A DNA stretch of 64,000 nucleotides from Microcoleus asticus IPMA8 (GTDB lineage Bacteria > Cyanobacteriota > Cyanobacteriia > Cyanobacteriales > Microcoleaceae), in assembly GCF_013179805.1 (NCBI RefSeq), contig NZ_SRRZ01000019.1:1-64000 (forward strand), in the 5' to 3' direction. Below the pieces are notes generated by a model. It was given only the letters and a program-made list of their open reading frames with translations. It was not told the DNA's origin and did no database searches. Every line of letters starts with the position of its first letter. Within the stretch, counting starts at the first letter, position 1. Both the position numbers and the translations under genes were made by a program. Below are positions 15,722-24,041 of this stretch, in pieces.

Positions 15722-17143
15722 TTAACAGTTTAAACCCGATCGCACGGGATTGACAGGAGCCTCAGCAGTCGCCGGGTCTGTGCCCTCTTTGACGCGCCGC
15801 AACTTAGCTCCCAATTTTTGCAGTTTCACCTCTAACTGCTCGTAGCCGCGGTCTAAGTGCTGCAAGCTGCTGATGGTGGTGACACCATCGGCTGCAAGTC
15901 CCGCTAGCACTAACGCCGCCGAAGCGCGCAAATCTGTTGCCACTACTGGCGCACCCGACAGCAGCGATACTCCGCGCACAATCGCTACATTGCCTTTAAG
16001 GCGAATGTCGGCGCCCATGCGGTTGAGTTCTGCTACGTGGCGCAAGCGATTCTCAAACACGGTTTCTTTGATCAAGCTGTCTCCTTGGCTCAGCGTCAGC
16101 AAAGCCATAAACTGAGCTTGCATATCTGTGGGGAAACCCGGGTAAGGCAGAGTTTCGATGTCTGTGGCGGAGTGAGTTTGGCCGGGAACTATCCGCAAAA
16201 TGTCGGGGGATTCTGCAATAATTTTCGCCCCAATTGTCTTCAATTTGGCAATGACTGCGGTCAGGTGGTCGGGAATTACCGGCGACAAACTGATTTCGGA
16301 GTGAGTGATGGCTCCTGCTACTAAAAATGTTCCGGCTTCAATGCGATCGGGAATAATTGGATAGTCTACCGCGTGCAGCTTGGGAACTCCCGAAATGACG
16401 ATCGTATTAGTGCCGGCGCCTTGAATTTTTGCTCCCATAGCGCGGCAGAAATTCGCCAAATCTGCGACTTCCGGCTCTTGAGCCGCATTTTCAATCACGG
16501 TTTCTCCTTCAGCCAGAGTCGCCGCCATCATCAAAGTTTCAGTTGCACCGACGCTGGGGTAGTCCAAATAAATTTTGGCTCCTTTGAGGCGGCGGTTCGG
16601 CCCTTTGACGTAAGCGTGAACCGTGCCGTGGTCGATGTGGACTTCGGCGCCGAGGGCTTGCAGACCGCGAACGTGGAGTTCAACGGGTCGAGCGCCGATG
16701 GCGCACCCACCGGGCAAGGGCACTTTGGCAAATCCCAAACGCGCTAGCAGTGGGCCGATGATGAAGAAGCTCGCCCGCAGTTGGCTGACTAATTCGTAGG
16801 GGGCTTGAGCGTCTATGAGGTTGCTGGCGTTGATGTCTAAAACGTCCCCGTTTTGCTGTAATTTGACTCCTACAGCCGAGAGAATTTGCCCCATGCGAGC
16901 GACATCGACTAGACCGGGAACGTTGCGGAGACGGCAATCCTCTGGGCATAGCAGGGCTCCTGCCATGACGACTAAGGCCGAGTTTTTGGCACCGCTGATT
17001 TTGACGTGTCCTTTAAGGGGTTCGCGACCCCAAATTTGTAATACTTGTTGTTCGTCGCTTTCAGGTGAAGCTGGCAGGTTAGACGTGTTCTGAGCTGGTG
17101 TAATGGGTTTGCCCTCCATAATGCGCTTCGTTACTTTATACAT
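15722..17143 (-). CDS. murA: UDP-N-acetylglucosamine 1-carboxyvinyltransferase
   Basis: A 473-residue enzyme transferring enolpyruvyl from PEP to UDP-GlcNAc, the first committed step of peptidoglycan synthesis in the cytoplasm. Family signatures: KISGAKNSALVVMAGALL near the N-terminus, and LPGGCAIGARPVELH holding the active-site cysteine targeted by fosfomycin. DLRASAALVLAGL lies near the end. It is longer than usual (about 420-450) because of an N-terminal extension (MYKVTKRIMEGKPITP) and a C-terminal tail. The second in-frame ATG (17119) is an alternative start. Confidence 0.95.
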   Translation of the reverse strand: MYKVTKRIMEGKPITPAQNTSNLPASPESDEQQVLQIWGREPLKGHVKISGAKNSALVVMAGALLCPEDCRLRNVPGLVDVARMGQILSAVGVKLQQNGDVLDINASNLIDAQAPYELVSQLRASFFIIGPLLARLGFAKVPLPGGCAIGARPVELHVRGLQALGAEVHIDHGTVHAYVKGPNRRLKGAKIYLDYPSVGATETLMMAATLAEGETVIENAAQEPEVADLANFCRAMGAKIQGAGTNTIVISGVPKLHAVDYPIIPDRIEAGTFLVAGAITHSEISLSPVIPDHLTAVIAKLKTIGAKIIAESPDILRIVPGQTHSATDIETLPYPGFPTDMQAQFMALLTLSQGDSLIKETVFENRLRHVAELNRMGADIRLKGNVAIVRGVSLLSGAPVVATDLRASAALVLAGLAADGVTTISSLQHLDRGYEQLEVKLQKLGAKLRRVKEGTDPATAEAPVNPVRSGLNC

Positions 17144-17508
17144 TATTAATTTTGGTTCGATTTTACCGGAAAGTTTTTATATGTCTAGGGGTAACATGAG
17201 GAATTTTCGGCATTATATTTGCTAGCATTGAGTCGGGGCAAGGCTTTCATGTTCGCTCGCAAAAATAATCTCGATCGAGTCTCATGAAGTTATCTGTATC
17301 AAAATTTACGTTCATTAGTAGCGGTCGCTCGGATCGCAGAAGTTGTACTTTTGTCAACGAGCTTTTGAAATAAAAGCAGACTCGGTTGTTGACAAAGGTG
17401 TAAGATATCGGTTCGATCGACCATGCCAGAAAGTTTACACATTGTCGATCGCCCCATTGCCTGTGCTAACCTGTGACAACAACCTAGAGCCAAAGCTACT
17501 CCTAGCAT
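17144..17508. other. Divergent intergenic region murA / smc
   Basis: This 365-base gap between the divergent murA and smc genes must hold both promoters, but no clear -35/-10 pair stands out. A TTGACA at about 17389-17394 and an overlapping TTGTCAAC nearby were noted. The frame GVVHQI-type shadows are not genes. Confidence 0.35.
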
Positions 17509-20500
17509 ATGGTTCACATTAAACGGATCGAACTGACTAACTTTAAATCTTTTGGCGGCACGACGGCCATTCCCGTGCTGCCCGGTTTTACTGTGGTTTC
17601 CGGGCCCAACGGTTCTGGGAAGTCCAACATCCTCGACGCTTTGCTGTTTTGTCTCGGACTTTCGAGTTCTAAGGGAATGCGGGCTGAACGTTTGCCGGAT
17701 TTGGTGAACAGCGCCCAAAACAAACGCGGTACGATCGAAGCTAGCGTGACTGCTACCTTTGCGCTGGAAGATGTGGGGGAGGAATGGTTCGCCCGGGATG
17801 AAGATGAGGAGGAAAATGCAGCAGATGAGTTATCTGTTGAAGCAGAGGAAGTGGAAGGGATAGAAACTGCCGAAACTCAAGACAACAACGGCAAATCATC
17901 TCCTGTCAATCAAAAATCGCCTGTATCTGTTGCAGAAGCCGAAGGGATAGAAACTGCCGAAACTCAAGACAACAACGGCAAATCATCTCCTGTCAATCGA
18001 AAATCGAAAATCGAGAATCGAAAATCGGATGAGTTATCTGTTGAAGACGTAGAAGAGATTGAAATCGCAGCAACTCAAGACAACAACGGACAACTACTCG
18101 CTACCAATCGAAAATCCCAAATCCAAAATCCAAAATCGGATGAGTGGAGTGTGACGCGCAAACTTCGGGTAACTCGCCAAGGTACTTACACTTCAACTTA
18201 TTACATTAACGGTCAACCTTGCACGCTGACTCAACTTCACGAACAACTCAACCGCTTGCGAATTTATCCCGAAGGCTATAACGTCGTCCTGCAAGGAGAC
18301 GTGACGAGCATTATTTCGATGAATTCTAAGGAACGCAGAGAAATCATTGACGAATTGGCTGGGGTGGCTCAGTTCGATCGCAAAATCTCCTTAGCTAGGC
18401 AGAAGTTGGATGAAGTTAAGGAGGTGGAAGAACGCAGCAGTATTGTGGAAAAAGAGCTGATTTCTCAGCGCGATAGACTGGCTTCCGATCGTACAAAAGC
18501 GGAAAAATATCAAAAGCTGCGGGCGGAGTTTCAAGAAAAGTCGCAGTGGGAAATTGTGCTGAAATTCCGTCAATTGCAGCAGCAAGAATGGAAACTGCGA
18601 GAACAAATCGAAACGGGCGATCGCACTTCTGCATCTCTCACCGAACAACTGCAAACAATTAGCACCCAAATTCAAGAAGCAACCGCCGAACTTGACGCGC
18701 TGAATGCCCGCGTTAAAGCTTTGGGAGAGTCGGAATTGTTGGCTTTGCAAGCGACGATTGCCACTCAGGAAGCGGAAAGGCGGCAACTCCAAAACCGCAA
18801 ACAGGATTTGGAAAAAACTGCTGGGCAAATGGCGGCTAGTATAGCACAAACCGAGGAAGAAGTTCGGCAATTTAAGCAAAGTTTGGAGCAAATTGAGATT
18901 GAAATATCCTATGTTAAGTCTCAGCAGGGGAGTTTTCAGGAACAGCGGGATGCAGCCCAGCAAAGTTTAGATGAAAGTCGGGAAGTTGCAAATGCGATCG
19001 CCTCGACTGCCGAAGTTTGGGTACAGCAGCAAACGGAATTGCACCGCCAAATCGAAACAATTCAACAAACTTTGGAACCGCAGCGTACAGAACAAGCTAC
19101 CATTGGCGAAAGAGCCGATCGCCTGCAAAGTCAAATTCAAGAACAAAACCAATCGCTGCAAGTATTGGAACAGGAAATTGCAGCGAAAAAAGAGCAGCAA
19201 TCTCGCCTTGGGGAAACCAAAGGCATGGCATCTTTGCAAGTAGAATCGCTGAATCAGATTTTAGTCGAAGCCGAACAAGAATTGCAACTGCAACAGGAAA
19301 CTCAAACTCGTTTGTTGGAAGAACAGCGGGAAAGACAGCGCAAGTTAGACAAACTAGAAGTGCAGTTTCAAGCACTGCAAGAAGCGACGGGAACGTTTAC
19401 TGCAAAAATTGTCGCGCAAAGCGGAATTGGCGGAGTTTGCGGCTTGGTGGCTCAACTGGGCAGGGTGGAACCGCGCTATCAGTTGGCGCTGGAAATTGCG
19501 GCGGGCGGGCGCATGGGAAATATGGTGGTGGAAGATGACAGCGTGGCTGCTGCTGCGATCGAATTGTTGAAACAAAAACGGGCGGGAAGGATGACGTTTT
19601 TGCCTTTGAATAAAATTAGGGGCGGCAGGTATTCGGTGAATGAAAATTTGCGGCGCGCGGCTGGGTTTGTGGATGCGGCTGTTAATTTGATTGATTGCGA
19701 TTCGCGGTATCAGGAAATTTTTGCGTACGTTTTTGGCAGTACGGTTGTGTTTAGCAACCTCAGCGATGCCCGCCGCTATTTGGGACAGTACCGGATTGTC
19801 ACTTTGGACGGGGAAATTTTGGAAACTAGCGGGGCGATGACTGGGGGAAGTTCTACTAACAGATCTACCTTGCATTTTGGCACGGTTGAGGCTAGTGAGG
19901 CTGCTAGTGAAGCGCGGACGATCGCATCTCTGCAAGAAAGGTTGGAGGAAATTGAGCGGATTTTGGAACGGTGCAAAATTGCGATCGACCGCGCCTCTGT
20001 TGCAGTCAAAACTCGCAGCCAAGAATTGATGGAAGCGAAACAAAATTTGCGCGAAAATCAGTTGCGCTTGGAACAGTTGGATTCAGAAATTAAGAATTTG
20101 CAAGCGCAACAGGAACAAGTGCGATCGCAAATTGCCAAAAATACACAGGAATTAACTAATTCGCGATCGAGATTGCAGTTGCTGGAACGAGAATTGCCCG
20201 CACAGGAAACTCAATTGCAGCAGTACCGGCAAACTTTGGCGCAGTTGGAAGAGTCGAACAGTCACAGCGAATGGCAGCAAATGCAATCGAGTTTGCGCGC
20301 TCTAGAAGCGCAACTGCAAGAGCGAGAATTGGCTCTGAGAAACGTCCAGCAACGCCTTGTAGACTTGGAAAATCAATTCGGGCGTTTGGAAGACAAAATT
20401 AAGGAAGGTAGCGAGAAATTGCAGGATTGGCAAGTGCAGCAAAACGCGGGGGCGGAGGCGATCGATCGCATTGTTTCGCAGCAGTTAGAACTCGATCGGC

Positions 20501-21399
20501 AAATTGAGGAAGCTAAGGCGGCTTTGGGGGAAATTGAGGAAAAATTGGGCGTGCAGAAGGGAGAGCGCGATCGGGCGGAATCTCAATTGCGAGAACAGCA
20601 TTTAGCCAAACAACAGTTACAATGGCAGTTACAAAAACTCCACGAAACTCAGCAAGAACGCCGGGAACAATTAGCCGCAATCCGCACTCTATTGGAAACG
20701 CAGCGGGCGGAAATGCCCGACCCCGTGCCGTCGATTCCTGAAAATGTCGAGAAAGCCAATTTAACGGAATTGCAGCAAGAAGTAAAGGCGATCGCCAAAC
20801 GCATTCAAGCTTTAGAACCAGTCAATATGCTAGCCTTGGAAGAGTACAACCGCACTCAAGAACGCCTTCAAGAATTGAGTCAAAAATTGACGACATTGGA
20901 AGGAGAACGCACTGAACTGCTGTTGAGAATCGAAAATTTTACCACACTCAGGCGGCGCGCTTTTAAAGAAGCTTTCGACGCGGTTAACGAGAACTTTCAG
21001 ACTATCTTTGCGGAACTTTCCGAAGGCGACGGCTATCTTCAGCTAGATGACCAGGAAGACCCATTCAGCAGCGGCTTGAATTTGGTCGCTCACCCGAAGG
21101 GCAAACCCGTACAGCGGCTGGCTTCCATGTCTGGAGGCGAAAAGTCGCTGACGGCGCTGAGTTTTATTTTTGCGCTGCAACGCTACCGCCCGTCTACGTT
21201 TTACGCTTTTGATGAAGTGGATATGTTTCTAGATGGGGCAAATGTGGAGCGATTAGCTAGAATGATAAAACGACAGTCTGAACAAGCCCAGTTTATTGTT
21301 GTGAGTTTGCGGCGACCTATGATTCAATCGGCTGAGCGTACAATTGGCGTTACTCAAGCGCGGGGAGCTTATACTCAAGTCATAGGACTGAAGTTGTAG
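17509..21399 (+). CDS. smc: Chromosome segregation protein SMC
   Basis: A 1296-residue condensin ATPase; the family is normally about 1170-1220. Walker A GPNGSGKSNILDAL is at residues 33-46, and a long coiled coil follows. The hinge is at about 635-760 (GVCGLVAQLGRVEPRYQLAL ... GGRYSVNENL), then a second coil. The C-terminal head has the signature MSGGEKSLTALSFIF and Walker B FYAFDEVDMFLDGAN. The extra length is a roughly 110-residue acidic and serine/asparagine-rich insert at about residues 97-208, between strands of the N-terminal head. Part of it is translated heptad-type repeat DNA. It works with ScpA (3639-4454). Confidence 0.96.
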   Translation: MVHIKRIELTNFKSFGGTTAIPVLPGFTVVSGPNGSGKSNILDALLFCLGLSSSKGMRAERLPDLVNSAQNKRGTIEASVTATFALEDVGEEWFARDEDEEENAADELSVEAEEVEGIETAETQDNNGKSSPVNQKSPVSVAEAEGIETAETQDNNGKSSPVNRKSKIENRKSDELSVEDVEEIEIAATQDNNGQLLATNRKSQIQNPKSDEWSVTRKLRVTRQGTYTSTYYINGQPCTLTQLHEQLNRLRIYPEGYNVVLQGDVTSIISMNSKERREIIDELAGVAQFDRKISLARQKLDEVKEVEERSSIVEKELISQRDRLASDRTKAEKYQKLRAEFQEKSQWEIVLKFRQLQQQEWKLREQIETGDRTSASLTEQLQTISTQIQEATAELDALNARVKALGESELLALQATIATQEAERRQLQNRKQDLEKTAGQMAASIAQTEEEVRQFKQSLEQIEIEISYVKSQQGSFQEQRDAAQQSLDESREVANAIASTAEVWVQQQTELHRQIETIQQTLEPQRTEQATIGERADRLQSQIQEQNQSLQVLEQEIAAKKEQQSRLGETKGMASLQVESLNQILVEAEQELQLQQETQTRLLEEQRERQRKLDKLEVQFQALQEATGTFTAKIVAQSGIGGVCGLVAQLGRVEPRYQLALEIAAGGRMGNMVVEDDSVAAAAIELLKQKRAGRMTFLPLNKIRGGRYSVNENLRRAAGFVDAAVNLIDCDSRYQEIFAYVFGSTVVFSNLSDARRYLGQYRIVTLDGEILETSGAMTGGSSTNRSTLHFGTVEASEAASEARTIASLQERLEEIERILERCKIAIDRASVAVKTRSQELMEAKQNLRENQLRLEQLDSEIKNLQAQQEQVRSQIAKNTQELTNSRSRLQLLERELPAQETQLQQYRQTLAQLEESNSHSEWQQMQSSLRALEAQLQERELALRNVQQRLVDLENQFGRLEDKIKEGSEKLQDWQVQQNAGAEAIDRIVSQQLELDRQIEEAKAALGEIEEKLGVQKGERDRAESQLREQHLAKQQLQWQLQKLHETQQERREQLAAIRTLLETQRAEMPDPVPSIPENVEKANLTELQQEVKAIAKRIQALEPVNMLALEEYNRTQERLQELSQKLTTLEGERTELLLRIENFTTLRRRAFKEAFDAVNENFQTIFAELSEGDGYLQLDDQEDPFSSGLNLVAHPKGKPVQRLASMSGGEKSLTALSFIFALQRYRPSTFYAFDEVDMFLDGANVERLARMIKRQSEQAQFIVVSLRRPMIQSAERTIGVTQARGAYTQVIGLKL
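17854..18139 (+). repeat. Repeat-derived insert inside smc
   Basis: A 58-base unit at 17854-17911 recurs exactly at 17941-17998 (87-base period, 29 codons), and a diverged third copy starts near 18052. The second copy is followed by AATCGAAAATCG-type heptads (about 17993-18027), the third by AAATCC/AAAATCC variants (about 18105-18138). Both end in AAAATCGGATGAGT, the same junction seen at intergenic arrays. The reading frame stays open, giving peptides such as RKSKIENRKSDE and RKSQIQNPKSDE. Confidence 0.9.
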
Positions 21400-21467
21400 T
21401 CCCGGAGTTTATGTTAACGCTCGTGTTGAGTGATATATGTACTTAATAAATCAGGATTAAAGTTAGA

Positions 21468-22493
21468 ATGACATCCGAACAAATCTGCCAACGCTCCGAC
21501 ATTCTCGGCACTCAAGTCATCACCCGCGACAGAGGCAAACGCTTGGGGGTGGTCAGTCAATTGTGGGTGGACATAGACCGGCGGGAAGTTGTGGCGATCG
21601 GTCTGCGCGATAATATATTCGCGGTCGCTGGAATGCCGAGGTTTATGTTCCTCAACAATGTCAGCGAAATCGGTGACGTGCTGTTGGTGGAAGATGAGAG
21701 CGCGATCGAAGATGATGTTGATGTTGAAGTCTACAGCATTTTGATTAACAGCGAAGTTATTACCGAAACAGGCGAACTTTTAGGTAGGGTGCGGGGCTTT
21801 AGGTTCGACCCAGAAGACGGTAAGTTAGTTTCTATAATTATCGCTTCCCTGGGAATCCCCCAAATCCCCGACCAAGTTCTCAGCACTTACGAGTTGGGGA
21901 TTGAAGAAATTGTCAGCAGCGGCCCGAATCGCTTGATTGTGTTTGAAGGTTCCGAGGAAAGGCTCAGACAGCTTAGTGTGGGTTTGCTGGAGCGCGTCGG
22001 TTTGGGTCAAGCACCTTGGGAACGGGAAGAGGACGAGGCAGGTTATTATCCGAAACCCGTGGCTACGGGAAATCAATTGGGCCCGGGCGTGCGGATACCT
22101 GCACCGGAAATGCGCAGCAGGGTAGCCGCGCCTGCGGTGGAGGAAGTTCCTTGGGATGAGGATTCGCAGTGGAATCGGCCTGCGGTGCGACAACCGCAGC
22201 AGCAGATGCGCGCGGTGCAGCCTGAGCCGCTCATCGACGATTACGAGGATTACGAAGAGGATAATTGGGGCGGCGAGGAGGACGATTACGAGGAGGAGTA
22301 CGAGGAGAAGCCGCAGTACACTCGCCCTGAGAGTTCTCGCCCGAAGCAGCCCATCGTACAGTACGAGTACGAGGATGATGTGGAAGCTGATGCTTGGGCT
22401 GACGATGAGGCGCCGAAGCCTTACCAGGCTCCTCGGGTGAATATCCCTGAGAAGACTAAGACTCCTGAGTACGAGGAGGAGGCTGGTTATTAG
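21468..22493 (+). CDS. PRC-barrel domain protein with acidic tail
   Basis: A 341-residue protein with two PRC-barrel-like repeats: residues 5-80 (LGTQVITRDRGKRLGVVSQLWVD) and 88-165 (VYSILINSEVITETGELLGRVRGFRFDPEDGKL). The C-terminal 120 residues are low-complexity and very rich in Glu, Asp and Tyr (DDYEDYEEDNWGGEEDDYEE), likely disordered. PRC-barrel proteins bind partners in photosynthetic membranes or RNA processing; the specific role is unknown. It follows smc by 68 bases on the same strand and may be co-transcribed. Confidence 0.8.
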   Translation: MTSEQICQRSDILGTQVITRDRGKRLGVVSQLWVDIDRREVVAIGLRDNIFAVAGMPRFMFLNNVSEIGDVLLVEDESAIEDDVDVEVYSILINSEVITETGELLGRVRGFRFDPEDGKLVSIIIASLGIPQIPDQVLSTYELGIEEIVSSGPNRLIVFEGSEERLRQLSVGLLERVGLGQAPWEREEDEAGYYPKPVATGNQLGPGVRIPAPEMRSRVAAPAVEEVPWDEDSQWNRPAVRQPQQQMRAVQPEPLIDDYEDYEEDNWGGEEDDYEEEYEEKPQYTRPESSRPKQPIVQYEYEDDVEADAWADDEAPKPYQAPRVNIPEKTKTPEYEEEAGY

Positions 22494-22518
22494 AAATTAC
22501 TCAATTAGCTGAAACCAA

Positions 22519-22765
22519 TATTTTGCACTCTTCTTAAGAACGGGCAAGATGCGCGTTCCACAATCAAGTTTATTTTTTGTGGAACGGCCTTCTAGCCCGT
22601 TGCTGATATTGGTGCAAGATGTGAGTTTAAACTGAGATGTTGCACCATTCTCAAGAACAGGCAAGATGCTTGTGAAGCGAAGAATGAGTTTTCTTGTGGG
22701 GTGGGCATCCTGCCCGCCCAAAAAAGGATTATTGATATTGGTGCAAGATGTGAGTTTAAACAAAT
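22519..22765. repeat. Two tandem diverged copies of an about 120-base repeat
   Basis: Unit 1 starts TTTTGCACTCTTCTTAAGAA and unit 2 GTTGCACCATTCTCAAGAA. Each continues (C/A)GGGCAAGATGC-like and ends with the nearly identical TTGGTGCAAGATGTGAG followed by TTTAAAC (about 22609-22632 and 22739-22762). Internal inverted pairs such as GCGCGTTCCACA/TGTGGAACGG can form hairpins. There is no coding potential. The rest of the gap to 22928 is AT-rich and empty. Confidence 0.7.
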
Positions 22766-22928
22766 ATTTTGTAGCCACGGGTTTTACGAATAAAATTTAA
22801 TTCTCGCAAACAATCTAGTGGAGTAGGTTGGGGGATGCAGTGAAGGCGCTCAATCTAATTAAATTAGATCTATGAACTAGATAATACTCGCATGGCAGTT
22901 TACTATACTTTTGCTGACATTTCATATT

Positions 22929-23960
22929 ATGTTAATGATCGAAAAAAAATTCGCTAAAAATATTGCTTTCAGATTAATAACATATCTAATTTTTCCAATT
23001 TTTTTATCCACCACCACCGCTGAAATTGTCTTGCGAGTTGCGGGATACAAACCCTGGCAAATAGAAAATGTTGATGTTGCCGTCGAACCAAAAGGTAACT
23101 TTTTTACCAAAGACTCGGAACTAGGCTACAAGCATTTGCCGGGTAAATTCAAGGTGACGCTTAACGGCAATTACTCATTTAAGACAACTCATCTCAATAA
23201 TAGTTTCAGAATAACACATCCCCTCAATACTTACAATTTATCGTCAAAAAAGCCTGAAATTTGGATATTTGGCTGTTCTTTTACCTACGGTTGGTCATTG
23301 AATGATAGCGAAACTTATGCTTGGTTGCTGCAAGAGAAATTACCCAAGTATGAAATAGTAAATTTTGGCGTTAACGGCTACGGCACGCTGCACTCGTTGA
23401 TTCAATTCAAAGAAGCACTCAAACAACCAAATAAACCCAAAGTTACGGTGATTGCTTATGCGGGATTTCACGACCGCCGCAATACTTTGTTAAGGGCAAG
23501 AAGAAAGCAAATGGCTGCTTGGAATAAACTTGGTATTCTCTTCCAGCCCGATGCTAGGCTGAATGGAGAAAATAATTTTACCTACAAAATGGCAAAACTT
23601 GAATATCACGAGTTCCCGCTGATGCGGGTTTCTGCATTAAGCCATTTTTTGGAGGTTAATTACAATCAATTTGAAGAGGGATTGTACAAAAGTCACGATG
23701 TTTCTAAGGCAATTATTAAAGAATTTAACCATGTGGCTGAGGCTAATGGTGTTAAGTTAGTTGTGGCCGGAATTAATGCCGGTTCTGCTAAGATGTTGGA
23801 GGAGTTAAGTGAGGAGGGAATTCCTACGGCGGATATTTCTGTTGATTTGAAAATACCTGCCAATAATAATTTACCTCATGACCTTCATCCAAGTGCGATC
23901 GCCAATCGGCAATATGCAGAAAAGTTGGATGTTTTTTTGCAAGATACTGTTTTAAAGTAA
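22929..23960 (+). CDS. Membrane-anchored SGNH/GDSL-like hydrolase
   Basis: A 343-residue protein counted from ATG 22929 (ATG 22935 is also possible). An N-terminal signal anchor (about residues 12-30) is followed by an SGNH-type domain. Block I is IFGCSFTYGWSLND, with the nucleophile serine kept although Cys replaces the usual Asp before it. A glycine/asparagine block is NFGVNGYGT, and the C-terminal D-x-x-H is DLHPSA. It probably hydrolyses or transfers acyl groups on extracytoplasmic glycans. It opens the glycan region and is followed by two membrane proteins on the same strand. Confidence 0.7.
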   Translation: MLMIEKKFAKNIAFRLITYLIFPIFLSTTTAEIVLRVAGYKPWQIENVDVAVEPKGNFFTKDSELGYKHLPGKFKVTLNGNYSFKTTHLNNSFRITHPLNTYNLSSKKPEIWIFGCSFTYGWSLNDSETYAWLLQEKLPKYEIVNFGVNGYGTLHSLIQFKEALKQPNKPKVTVIAYAGFHDRRNTLLRARRKQMAAWNKLGILFQPDARLNGENNFTYKMAKLEYHEFPLMRVSALSHFLEVNYNQFEEGLYKSHDVSKAIIKEFNHVAEANGVKLVVAGINAGSAKMLEELSEEGIPTADISVDLKIPANNNLPHDLHPSAIANRQYAEKLDVFLQDTVLK

Positions 23961-24041
23961 GTTAACGAACCGCGAAGGCGCAAAGGGCGCGAAAGAAGAG
24001 AGAAAGAGGAAGTTTAGGAGTTATTTAGGGTTGCGAGAGTG

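Noticed and set aside
19354..20043. 229-codon minus-strand ORF inside smc
   Set aside because: It is a shadow frame of the SMC hinge and coil region.
22519..22765. Tandem repeat as a CRISPR array
   Set aside because: Only two diverged units of about 120 bases, with no regular spacing and no cas genes.
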